Source: Treponema sp.
GTDB lineage: Bacteria > Spirochaetota > Spirochaetia > Treponematales > Breznakiellaceae
Length of the DNA: 34,467 nucleotides
Assembly (NCBI GenBank): GCA_031258225.1
Contig: JAIRND010000101.1
Span: forward strand, 1 to 34,467
Reading direction: 5' to 3'
This document shows positions 16,701 through 24,292 of the stretch, one piece after another. Positions within the stretch are counted from its first letter, which is position 1; each line of letters begins with the position of its first letter. Below the pieces are notes generated by a model. That model had not been told where the DNA came from, made no database searches, and saw only the letters and a list, made by a program, of their open reading frames with translations. The translations under genes and the position numbers were made by a program.

Positions 16701-17735
16701 GAAGCGGCCTACAACATGGACAGTTCCCCCCTTTCCCGCCTTAACCTGGCCCAGTTGTACCAGATTGCCGGACGCCTGACAGAGGCCAAAGTTTACGCGG
16801 AAGACTGCCTAAAAGCCGGGGACATGTCCTGGATGATGAATTACGGCATCGATCCGGTACGTTACAGCCGGGATATCCACGAAATTCTCTACAAAACCTA
16901 CGACGGCCTTGTCCAGACGGAAAAACTCCGCCCCTACCCCGCCCCCCTGGAGTGGGTGGAAAGCCTCCTCCGGGAAATCGGGTACCGGTTCAAGGCGGAG
17001 GTCCACCGCCACCTGTTCCGCAAGTACAGCCGCCTTTCCGCCGACGCCTACGACGAACCCCACCCTGACTCCCTGATCCAGTATTTCCGGGCCTTTGAGG
17101 GCTATCCCCGCCGCGCGTTACGCTACCTCCGGGCCGCCCGCGACTTTGAAGTGCCCCTTATCCCCGCCTCACAGCCGGGCTATTACTACGAGGAGGGGCG
17201 GCTTATGAACAAACCGGCCCTGACGCTGGAGGCCCTGCGTGGTTTTGACACCCTGTGGGAACGGGACATGATGGCCGACGGATTTGCCGAACTTGCCGGG
17301 TCCGGGGCCTTCCGGCGCCAATCCGCCCAGACCCGCTACCTTGCGGAGGAACTCTACCGCTTAAATCCGGGGGCCCCGCGGCAGCGGGGCATCAAACTGC
17401 CGGTGGAACTGCGCCTTACCAGCCAGGGCGGCGGACAGCCCCCGCCCATCCGCCAGGTCCAGGAGATGCTGAACAAAGCGGGTATCCACAACGCCGGCTC
17501 CCGGTCCCCGGAAGAAACGGCCCGGGGCGAAGGTCAGGGCTTTGTTCTCAGCCTGGCGTTCACGGAATTCGACAACGCCGGCAGCCCCGGCTGGACGGTC
17601 CTCTGCGAACTTGAGGACGAGGCCGCGCGGAACACCGTGCTAATCCGCGACTCCCTCCTGGCCTCCGCCTCCCGGCGGGACGCGGCAGCCTTTGCCAGGG
17701 AACTGGCGGACGCGGTGTTTAGCCATGATAAGTAA
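13725..17735 (+). CDS. Transglutaminase-like membrane protein fused to a TPR domain
   Basis: A 1336-residue protein; GTG start overlapping the DUF58 stop. Order: about seven N-terminal transmembrane helices (residues 1-215), an extracytoplasmic region, a transglutaminase-like core with the full triad (Cys456 in GYCSYFAFS, His500 in AHAWVEVWFPGYGW, Asp516 in IEYDPTTD), a helix near 585-610 (YWAVVLVCVLVLCAAF), a cytoplasmic-looking basic stretch, then a hydrophobic LVPLILLPLILLCAPGTSRAQ resembling a signal peptide around 730-755, and a TPR-rich region (about 755-1100; AEYWERAIELYTSGQEQYPQD). The first part matches the TgpA-like protein that normally accompanies MoxR-DUF58; the TPR part would be outside the membrane. 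No frame break or internal start with a ribosome site was seen, so a true fusion is likely. Role: probably envelope maintenance. Confidence 0.85.
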   Translation: MRAAIVLRSCALVLILFQVALPAGDMTDLPVFAAALLAGFLASALLGKRTRWNRGLRAALLILLPWFARILISLPGLFVPGPFPGSSGTAPGLDSLLLDYDRNAFVFLIPYYWTALSGLFSAASRGALRASCGIDLLILSGIYTLTHTRTIGLYRWPIVTIAVFGTIGFLELAALIRSIPVEYKPRRGEQTGAAALLLFLVVLGGLLFIRPSQEKAVEQGGGLLAPNLFSFDFSKFLKLESQISMNDDLVLIVKKDGDDQHILLRRYILSGYNSRQGFFRLEDLDGQDHPEYLPERSMNLPALEHAEQTRAARITNQEYYLVNFDSRAFIGMNQPVRVIPYQEWDASSFSSVYAVSSVTSEVIPIDLIELDLWPPSPALLDMGEAEYRLYTEYGGDERLRAYAESISGGTENYWDRVQGIYEWLKFGEYRYSLRAGIAPDGDQLSHFLFTSKKGYCSYFAFSFALLLRSLGIPARVGAGFFLDPETNTFDYYPVRADMAHAWVEVWFPGYGWIEYDPTTDILAEGEEFRISAGVPQELFEKLMWEIFNSRNSLRPKEGPDESGEEPHRSVEPGFAETARKYWAVVLVCVLVLCAAFFRLWPFLACCLARGKRNKAIASWNRALHLLRLGGIRRPKGSGEAEWARELDRPGDGGPCYELYRLKTAARFAPKFGEEDVALMKTTWSTFMTAYRRTVPLWRRVLAAIAAPAAWFLPGRAAGPNTPVPPAASGGPLVPLILLPLILLCAPGTSRAQDSYDNSPDSLLEKAQAAEQAEYWERAIELYTSGQEQYPQDIRFPWALGQLYQSRNLYSLAWDEYRRAEKIAPREPALLYSLAQTAGYLNLDTQSVSYLERLLVVEPDHRQAIGQLGWMYYKVHRQAEGDQLLRSAVERFQDTSPEYAMTLGTLNADMFRYDEGKSWYLRAIEGAASRQDSLFAAVAHYNLSILESRFYHFDWAFEQTNASLSRLNRSSGRLARGELYLRQLDLRSAFADYEAAYNMDSSPLSRLNLAQLYQIAGRLTEAKVYAEDCLKAGDMSWMMNYGIDPVRYSRDIHEILYKTYDGLVQTEKLRPYPAPLEWVESLLREIGYRFKAEVHRHLFRKYSRLSADAYDEPHPDSLIQYFRAFEGYPRRALRYLRAARDFEVPLIPASQPGYYYEEGRLMNKPALTLEALRGFDTLWERDMMADGFAELAGSGAFRRQSAQTRYLAEELYRLNPGAPRQRGIKLPVELRLTSQGGGQPPPIRQVQEMLNKAGIHNAGSRSPEETARGEGQGFVLSLAFTEFDNAGSPGWTVLCELEDEAARNTVLIRDSLLASASRRDAAAFARELADAVFSHDK

Positions 17736-17761
17736 GGGGATCTCAAAACCCGGTTAAGGCA

Positions 17762-18667
17762 CTACTTAATCTCGTCAAGCAGTTCCCGGATAACCTGGTC
17801 CGCCTTGGCGTTATCAACCTGGCAGGTGCCTACCTGGTGGTGCCCGCCGCCGCCATAACGGTAGAGCAGGCTCCCCACATCCACGGTGGCGCCGCGGTTG
17901 ATAATGCTGTAGCCCACGGTAATGGCGGTGTTGCGCTTGTCCCGCCCGTCTATGACCCACAGGGAGATGTTCTGTTCCGGGAACAGGGTGTAGATGATAA
18001 AGCGGTTTCCGGCGTAGATAGGGTCCACGTTCCGCAGATCCACCAGTACGGCGTTTCCCTCTACCCTGGCGTGGGCCTGTATCATCTCCCGGAACATGTC
18101 CCGCTGGGAAAAGTACACATCCAGCCGTTCCTTGACATCGCTCATCTCCAGAATCTCATCGATACTCTTCTCCGCGCAGGCTTTGGCAAGGGATTGCATC
18201 AACTCGTAGTTGCTGATCGTGAAATTCCGGAAACGCCCAAGTCCGGTCCGGGGATCCATGATAAAGCCCAGAAGTATCCAGCCCTTGGGATCAAGTATCT
18301 CGTCCCTGGTAAGGTCCCCCGAATCCACCTTGTCCACGTACTCGATCATCCGGCTAAAGCGGTGGAGTTTTTCATCCCCCCCATAGTACTCGTAGACAAC
18401 CCGTGCGCAACTGGGGGCCATCCGGGAAACCCCCTCGAAAAAGGTTTTGGTCCCCAACCGGTCGGCTTCGCTGGAATGGTGGTCAAACCACAGTTTGCAT
18501 CCCTTCGCGTAGGGGATATTCGCCAGGATGTCGTTATCGGTTACGTTTACCAAGCCATCCTGAATGTCTTTGGGGTGGACGAACTTCCAGTCATCAATAA
18601 GTCCCAGGTAGACAAGCAAGGCCCCGCAAGCCAATCCGTCAAAATCCGATCTGGTAAGTAATCTCAT
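17762..18667 (-). CDS. DHH/DHHA1-family phosphoesterase
   Basis: A 301-residue cytosolic protein with DHH-superfamily metal motifs: TRSDFDGLACGALLVY at the N-terminus, the DHH box CKLWFDHHSSEAD, a central Asp in EYVDKVDSGDLTRDEI, and the DHHA1-type substrate-binding LLYRYGGGGHHQVGTCQVD at the C-terminus. The family includes oligoribonuclease/pAp phosphatase (NrnA), c-di-AMP phosphodiesterase and exopolyphosphatase-like members; the sequence does not decide between them. An AGAGG ribosome site precedes the ATG, with a strong promoter just upstream that overlaps the promoter of the divergent M16 gene. Confidence 0.85.
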   Translation of the reverse strand: MRLLTRSDFDGLACGALLVYLGLIDDWKFVHPKDIQDGLVNVTDNDILANIPYAKGCKLWFDHHSSEADRLGTKTFFEGVSRMAPSCARVVYEYYGGDEKLHRFSRMIEYVDKVDSGDLTRDEILDPKGWILLGFIMDPRTGLGRFRNFTISNYELMQSLAKACAEKSIDEILEMSDVKERLDVYFSQRDMFREMIQAHARVEGNAVLVDLRNVDPIYAGNRFIIYTLFPEQNISLWVIDGRDKRNTAITVGYSIINRGATVDVGSLLYRYGGGGHHQVGTCQVDNAKADQVIRELLDEIK

Positions 18668-18695
18668 GTAAAACCTCTTTTAAGCATTATATAAT
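18667..18695 (+). promoter_or_regulatory. Promoter of the M16 protease gene, probably leaderless
   Basis: TATAAT at 18690-18695 lies six bases before the ATG at 18702; a weak -35 (TGTAAA, 18667-18672) is 17 bases upstream and overlaps the start codon of the divergent DHH gene. AAGGA is present but only one base from the ATG, too close to act normally as a ribosome site. Confidence 0.5.
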
Positions 18696-18715
18696 AAGGA
18701 CATGAACATCTTCAA
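18686..18715 (-). promoter_or_regulatory. Promoter of the DHH phosphoesterase gene
   Basis: TTGAAG (18710-18715), 18 bases, TATAAT (18686-18691), leaving a leader of about 12 bases that contains AGAGG. The -10 overlaps the -10 of the opposite promoter through the palindrome ATTATATAAT. Confidence 0.65.
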
Positions 18716-21599
18716 TTACAAACAGAAACCACGTATGTTTCTGCCGGCCGCTTTCCTTCTGTCGTTTTTCCTTCTTGCCTGTGCTTCCACCACAAAGCCG
18801 GAAACACCTCCTGTCGAGGTCTATGCCGGCCTGGGAGCGCCGGATGACCCCATCCCCTTCATGAAAAACGTCCGTACCGGCGTTCTGCCGGGGGGGCTTA
18901 GGTACTTCATCCTGGAAAATGCCCGTCCGGAGAACCGCGCCTTCCTTACCCTGGCGGTGGATGCCGGATCGATCCTGGAACAGGATGATGAACAGGGACT
19001 TGCCCACTTTGTGGAACACATGGCCTTCAACGGTACGGCCCGGTTCCCCGAAGCCGAGCTTATCAACTACCTGCGTTCCCTGGGGATGCGCTTTGGGCCG
19101 GAGGTAAACGCCTATACCAGTTATGACCGCACGGTGTACGGCATAGAGGTCCCGGTGGAATCCGTGGACACCGGGGGGGAAAAGCCCCTGAAACGGGTCC
19201 CCGCAAAGGCCCTGGAGGTGCTGGACGACTGGACCAGGGCCATTACCTTTGACCCCAGGGATGTGGACGATGAGCGGCTGGTTATCATGGAGGAGTACCG
19301 GTCCCGCCTGGGGGCCATAAACCGGATTCAGCGGCAGCTATTCCCCATGCTGCTCAGGGGGTCCCGCTACGAAAACCGTTTTCCCATCGGGCTGCCGGAG
19401 ATCATCGAGAACGCCCCGGCCCAGCGGCTTGAGGCCTTTTACCGCCGCTGGTACCGGCCAGACAACATGGCCCTGATCGTGGTGGGGGACTTTGACGGCG
19501 CGACGCTGGAGGCGGAACTTGGCTCCCATTTTACCGGCCGGACGGTTGACGGGCCCCTGGTACGGCCCCGTTACGACCTTCCCGCCCCCAAAAAGGGGAA
19601 CCTGGAAACGGCGTTCTTTACGGACCCGGAAATTTCCTTTACGCAGATCAACCTGTACTTCAAGCGCGGCCCCCGGCCGGTCGGCCAGGACCTGGCGGCC
19701 TACCGGGAGGACCTTATTGATGTCCTTATCGACCACATGCTGTCCCTGCGCTTTGAGGAGGCTTCCCAGGACCCCGCGACCCCCTACATATACGCCGGGG
19801 CGGGGGAGACCCGCTATGGCGTGTCTTCCCGCTACTATGTGATGGCGGCGGAACCAAAATCCGGCAAAACTGAGGAAAGCCTGCGGGAGCTGCTGCGGGC
19901 AAAGGAGTCCATGCGGCGATTTGGCTTTACCGAAACGGAGATACGCATAGCCAAGGCGTCCATCCTTTCAAGCCTGGAACAGATGGTCTCCGAAAAGGAC
20001 CGGCAGCAATCGGACCGTTATGTCTCAAGCCTTACGGAGTACGTTCTGGGAGGGGAACCCCTGCCGGACATCGAGTGGGAGTACACGGCGGCGCTTACCC
20101 TGCTGCCGGGGATCGGCACGGCGGACATCGCGCGGCAGGCCAGGGACTACTTTGAGCCGGGCGATATAACGGCCTTTATCATTGCCCCGGAATCCGAAAA
20201 AGAGACCCTTCCCACAAACGCCCAGTTCCGGCGTCTCATCCAGGAGAGCGTCCGGCTCACGATACAGCCGCCCGAAGAACGGGCTGCGGTGGATGCCCTC
20301 ACCTCCCGCCAGCCCGAAGCCGGGATCATCCGCTCGGAAACCGTTGACCGGGAAACCGGCGCCCTTATATGGGAACTGGAAAACGGGGCCACCCTGATCC
20401 TCAGGGAAACGGCGAACCGGAACAACGAAATTACCCTCTACGCCATGGCCAGGGGCGGTACGGTAAGCGTGGAACCGGACCAGAATATTTCGGCGCGCCT
20501 GGCCGCGGAAATGGCGGGGGCCTCCGGCCTTGGCCCCTGGTCCCGGTCCCAGTTGATACAGCTTATCGCGGACAAACAGGTAAGCCTTTCGTTCTGGACC
20601 CGAACCTACAACCGGGGCTTTCAGGGCTTTGCCAGTACCAGGGACATCGGGGTTCTCCTTGAGATGCTCTACCTGTCCTTTACCGAACCCCGGCTGGACG
20701 AGAACGCCGTTCAAGCGTTGCTGGACAGTTACCGTACCAACCTGATCCTGCAGAACGAGAATCCGTCCGCCGTCTTTTCCAACACGGTGGTCAGCCTTAG
20801 TTCCGGGGATCACCCCTATTTTAAGCCCCTTACCGTGGAAGACCTGGACAAGGTGAACATGGCCCAGGCGCTGTCCTTTCTCAAGCGGGGCCTTAACCCC
20901 GGGGACTACACGTTTATCTTCACCGGAAACCTCGATCCGGCAGTACTGCGGCCCCTGGTAGAAACCTGGCTCGCGTCGATACCTCCTTCTCAATCCTGGG
21001 ACACCTGGACGGACCCCGGTATCCAAAGGCCGGGGAAAATCGACAAAACCGTCTACAAGGGGAAAGAGGAGCAGAGCATTGTGTACATGGGCTGGTTCAC
21101 GCCCCTGGCCTTCACGGAAGAACAGAGCGTAACCGCCTCCGTCCTCACGGAGTACCTGGAGATCCGCCTGATCGAGGATATCCGGGAAAAACTGGGGGGA
21201 GTTTACTCGATAGAGGTGGACGTTTCCATTTCCCCGGTTCCCACGGAGGAACTGGTGGCGCAGATCTACTTTGTCTGCGATCCCAAACGGAGCGAGGAAC
21301 TATCCCAGGCCGTCCAGACCCTGCTGCGCCAGATCGCCGGCAGCCCCATCAACGGGGATGTTTTCGCGAAATCCGTTGAAGCCCTGAAAAAGGACTGGGA
21401 AGAGTCGATCCAGAGCAACCTCTACATCGCCCAGAGCTACGCCAACTCATCGGTACTGCTGGACACCCCCCTTTCCCGGCTGGATAAACGCCCGGAACTC
21501 TACGGCCAGGTACGCCCCGAAGACATCCAGCGGCTCTGCCGCCAGTTTATTTCCCAGGGGCCGGCCAGAGTGCTGCTCTACCCGGAGGGCTGGAAGTAG
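18702..21599 (+). CDS. M16-family zinc protease, lipoprotein
   Basis: A 965-residue insulinase-type (M16) peptidase with a lipoprotein signal: basic start, hydrophobic FLPAAFLLSFFLLAC, lipobox Cys27. The inverted zinc motif HxxEH is intact (His102-Phe-Val-Glu105-His106 in GLAHFVEHMAFNG), and the distal Glu is in DERLVIMEEYRSR. The second half repeats the fold without a zinc site (ENGATLILRETANRNN), with the R/Y substrate-binding segment near EIRLIEDIREKLGGVYSIEV, as in PqqL-like two-domain proteins. It would be anchored in the outer or inner membrane facing the periplasm and degrade peptides. The likely start is ATG 18702; ATG 18735 is an alternative without a ribosome site. Confidence 0.9.
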   Translation: MNIFNYKQKPRMFLPAAFLLSFFLLACASTTKPETPPVEVYAGLGAPDDPIPFMKNVRTGVLPGGLRYFILENARPENRAFLTLAVDAGSILEQDDEQGLAHFVEHMAFNGTARFPEAELINYLRSLGMRFGPEVNAYTSYDRTVYGIEVPVESVDTGGEKPLKRVPAKALEVLDDWTRAITFDPRDVDDERLVIMEEYRSRLGAINRIQRQLFPMLLRGSRYENRFPIGLPEIIENAPAQRLEAFYRRWYRPDNMALIVVGDFDGATLEAELGSHFTGRTVDGPLVRPRYDLPAPKKGNLETAFFTDPEISFTQINLYFKRGPRPVGQDLAAYREDLIDVLIDHMLSLRFEEASQDPATPYIYAGAGETRYGVSSRYYVMAAEPKSGKTEESLRELLRAKESMRRFGFTETEIRIAKASILSSLEQMVSEKDRQQSDRYVSSLTEYVLGGEPLPDIEWEYTAALTLLPGIGTADIARQARDYFEPGDITAFIIAPESEKETLPTNAQFRRLIQESVRLTIQPPEERAAVDALTSRQPEAGIIRSETVDRETGALIWELENGATLILRETANRNNEITLYAMARGGTVSVEPDQNISARLAAEMAGASGLGPWSRSQLIQLIADKQVSLSFWTRTYNRGFQGFASTRDIGVLLEMLYLSFTEPRLDENAVQALLDSYRTNLILQNENPSAVFSNTVVSLSSGDHPYFKPLTVEDLDKVNMAQALSFLKRGLNPGDYTFIFTGNLDPAVLRPLVETWLASIPPSQSWDTWTDPGIQRPGKIDKTVYKGKEEQSIVYMGWFTPLAFTEEQSVTASVLTEYLEIRLIEDIREKLGGVYSIEVDVSISPVPTEELVAQIYFVCDPKRSEELSQAVQTLLRQIAGSPINGDVFAKSVEALKKDWEESIQSNLYIAQSYANSSVLLDTPLSRLDKRPELYGQVRPEDIQRLCRQFISQGPARVLLYPEGWK

Positions 21600-21660
21600 T
21601 ACAAAGCACAACAAACCGCTGGGAGAGGATCATGCCTACTTTATCAGACATGGTTCAGTG

Positions 21661-21754
21661 ATGTAGCGCGTCCGGCATGTGCCGTGGATTTTTTGTACAC
21701 GGAAAATTCACGGCGAAAGGGGGTTGCGCTACACAATGCTAAAATTTCATGCCG
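21661..21754. other. Structured intergenic segment between convergent genes
   Basis: TGTAGCGC (21662-21669) is inverted as GCGCTACA (21726-21733) and encloses a 15-bp hairpin with a TACA loop (21681-21695 with 21700-21714, three G-T wobbles). CGGCATG (21673-21679) can also pair with CATGCCG (21748-21754), which crosses the outer stem and would make a pseudoknot. It may be a mobile palindromic element, a two-way transcript end or a structured RNA. The rest of 21,600-21,811 shows nothing else. Confidence 0.5.
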
Positions 21755-21811
21755 CACCCCTCGAATAAAAATAGGTGGTACCTATCCCCTTAAAACGGCG
21801 ACTGACACCCT

Positions 21812-24181
21812 TCACCGGGGCTCCAGTTCAACGGCAACGCGGAGCCCCGCGGAACGGCCGCGGGAGTCTACCGCCGTAATGTCCCACAGGCCCGGTTCGG
21901 GCTGCCAGAGAAACCGTTCATACGGTTTGGCCCTTCCCAGAAACAGGGTGTTGGCAAACCAGAAGATATCACCCGCGTCCTGATCGGATTCGGCAAGAAG
22001 GACAACGCGGTTACGGCGCTCGTCCAGGGGACGCAGGATATAGGTGGTGTTCCCAAGGGGGGAGATGATTGACGGGGGAAAACCGGCGGCCTCCGTGGAG
22101 CGGCCTGTCCCTTCCGCGGTGTCCTGTGGCGGATAGGGCGGAGGCAGAAAACGGGGGAGGCCGGCCTGGGCAAAGATCTCCAGCAGGTCGGTGGGCCAGA
22201 ATTCCCGGACCTCACTGGTAATATGGGGGCCCTCCGTCTCGTCGCTGCGGTATCCGGTTCTGGTATCGATGTACACCCGCCGGTGGACACGGCAGCGGTT
22301 GATGGGACTTACGCCGGGGATAAACCAGGTGTCCACAAGCTGGGGGCAGTCGTCGTTGGGGAGGGCGCCGGAAACGGCGCAGACGGAGACCGTGGCAACG
22401 CCTTCCGGCATGGAGCGGGGCGGAAGGGAGGCGGGAATATCCGAAACAATGGCATCGATGACGTGGAACTGCAGGGGAGTGGCGGTAAGGCGGCCCACAA
22501 AGGCGGAATTTCCCTCCCCGGAAAAATTGCCCAGCCACACGGCCAGGACATAGCGGTCAAAGACGGCAATGGACCAGGCATCTTTAAAGCCGATAGAAGT
22601 ACCGGTTTTGTAGGCTACCGGCATGGTACGGCCCGCCCCATAACGGGTATCGTCGGGGGCCGGGTTCCGCTCCAGCATAGCAAGGGTTATGGCCGCCGCC
22701 TGGGGGCTGAGGATCCGGCCACCCCCCGGAACCGCTGCAGCCGTATCAAGGAGGAAGCGGGGGGAGCCCAGGACCCCGCCGTTGGGCAGGGCCGCGTAAA
22801 GACCGGCCAGTTCCAGCATGGTCAGGTCCGCGGTACCCAGAACCACCGAAAGGCCGTAGTGGGCCTTTTCCTTAAGCCCCGTAACGCCGGCCCCCGCAAG
22901 AAAATCGTGGAGGTCAGGATTGTGGATATTCGCGGTCAGTTGAACCGCGGGGATGTTGCGGCTGTCAACCAGGGCAAACCAGGCCTTGACCGGCCCCTTA
23001 AAGGCCCCCTGGTAGTTGTCCGGGGTGTACTCGCTAAACCCCCTGGGGCTGTCTTTCAGCATGGTTTCCGGGTGGATAAGTCCCTGTTCCATCGCCAGGG
23101 CGTAGACAAAGGGTTTAAGCGTGGAACCTGGGGAGCGTTTGCTGGCAAAACCGTTCACCTGGCCCTGAATCCCCTCATCGGCGTAGTCCGCCGAACCGAC
23201 GGCGGCCAAAACCTCCATGCTGGTCCAGTCCAGCAGCAGCATACTGCCGTTGCTGATCCCCCAGCCCCTGTTCCGTACCAGGTAAGATTCCAGTTCCCGC
23301 TCCAGGATGTTCTGAAGATTCCGGTCCAGCGTCGTTACCGTAAGCCCCCGTTCCGTATCCATCTCTCCGTATCGCAGGTACTCGGCAAGATGGGGGGCCT
23401 CGCGGGGAAAACGGTTTACCAGGTAGGGGGGCATGTCCAGTTCCGCGCGGTAGGACAGGTCCTCCGGGTGAACGGCGGTCCAGGAACCGTAGAGGATACG
23501 GCGGGCCTCCATAAGTTCCGATGGTATCCCCCGCTCCGGCACCTTTAAGGGGGCCCTAAGAACGGGGTTCTGGGGTATCACCACCAGGGTAAGTACCTCC
23601 CCCAGGGTAAGTTCCCCAGGGGCCTTGTTGAAGTAATACCAGGAAGCCGCCCCAAACCCTTCGATGTTACCGCCCAGGGGGGCCAGGTTAAGGTAGGCCT
23701 CCAGAATCTCCTGCTTGGAAAGGCAAATCTCCAGAAAAAAGGCGCGGAATATCTGCCCCAGCTTTCCCGGAATGGTATGAGTGGAAAGGCCGTAACGGAG
23801 CCGGGCCAGTTGCATCGTAATGGTGGAGGCCCCCATGCGGCGGCTTTTTTTTACGTAGGTCTCCCAGCCGGCGCGGAACATGGCCGCGGGGTTAAGTCCC
23901 CAGTGTCCGTAAAAATAACGGTCCTCCTGGAGCAGCACCGCTTCCACAAGGGTGGGGGGAAAGTCCGCCAGGGGGGTCCACAAACGGTACTTCTCGTCGG
24001 CGGTAAGAAAGATGTGGAAAAGCCGGCCCTCGCGGCTGGCGTAGGCGCGGGAAAACAGGACGCCGTCAAAAACATCATAAAAAACGGCGTTCCAGCCCAG
24101 GAAGATACCCAGGGCCAGCGCCGCGGCTGCCGCAATCTTGAGGAACCTGAAACGGAATTTCTTTTTTTCTTTTCGCGCCAC
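21812..24181 (-). CDS. pbpC: Penicillin-binding protein 1C (bifunctional transglycosylase/transpeptidase)
   Basis: A 789-residue class A penicillin-binding protein of the PBP1C type that polymerises and crosslinks peptidoglycan. One N-terminal membrane anchor (LKIAAAAALALGIFLGWNAVF) is followed by a GT51 domain (LQEDRYFYGHWGLNPAA, RRMGASTITMQLARL) and a transpeptidase domain with SPGSTLKPF (active Ser near residue 350), the SRN-like DSRNIPAVQL, and AYKTGTSIGFKDAW. The C-terminal 140 residues form the BiPBP_C-like beta domain typical of PBP1C. GTG start, no strong ribosome site. Upstream lies the terminator of the ABC operon, so it is transcribed separately. No alpha-2-macroglobulin gene, a frequent PBP1C partner, is adjacent. 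Confidence 0.93.
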   Translation of the reverse strand: MARKEKKKFRFRFLKIAAAAALALGIFLGWNAVFYDVFDGVLFSRAYASREGRLFHIFLTADEKYRLWTPLADFPPTLVEAVLLQEDRYFYGHWGLNPAAMFRAGWETYVKKSRRMGASTITMQLARLRYGLSTHTIPGKLGQIFRAFFLEICLSKQEILEAYLNLAPLGGNIEGFGAASWYYFNKAPGELTLGEVLTLVVIPQNPVLRAPLKVPERGIPSELMEARRILYGSWTAVHPEDLSYRAELDMPPYLVNRFPREAPHLAEYLRYGEMDTERGLTVTTLDRNLQNILERELESYLVRNRGWGISNGSMLLLDWTSMEVLAAVGSADYADEGIQGQVNGFASKRSPGSTLKPFVYALAMEQGLIHPETMLKDSPRGFSEYTPDNYQGAFKGPVKAWFALVDSRNIPAVQLTANIHNPDLHDFLAGAGVTGLKEKAHYGLSVVLGTADLTMLELAGLYAALPNGGVLGSPRFLLDTAAAVPGGGRILSPQAAAITLAMLERNPAPDDTRYGAGRTMPVAYKTGTSIGFKDAWSIAVFDRYVLAVWLGNFSGEGNSAFVGRLTATPLQFHVIDAIVSDIPASLPPRSMPEGVATVSVCAVSGALPNDDCPQLVDTWFIPGVSPINRCRVHRRVYIDTRTGYRSDETEGPHITSEVREFWPTDLLEIFAQAGLPRFLPPPYPPQDTAEGTGRSTEAAGFPPSIISPLGNTTYILRPLDERRNRVVLLAESDQDAGDIFWFANTLFLGRAKPYERFLWQPEPGLWDITAVDSRGRSAGLRVAVELEPR

Positions 24182-24218
24182 GTACTACCCGTTCGGCGTT
24201 CATTGTAGCATATCACCC

Positions 24219-24244
24219 ATAAAAATACGCCGGCCCCCCGGCGG
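24219..24244 (-). terminator. Rho-independent terminator of the sugar ABC operon
   Basis: On the minus strand CGCCGG-GGGG-CCGGCG is followed by TATTTTTAT. It lies about 50 bases past the solute-binding protein stop and just before pbpC. Confidence 0.7.
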
Positions 24245-24292
24245 AAAACCTGTGTGGGGACCGGCGCCTGGAACGGCGCGATTTGGCGCGGT

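Noticed and set aside
22223-23548. 441-residue plus-strand ORF
   Set aside because: Antisense shadow of pbpC.
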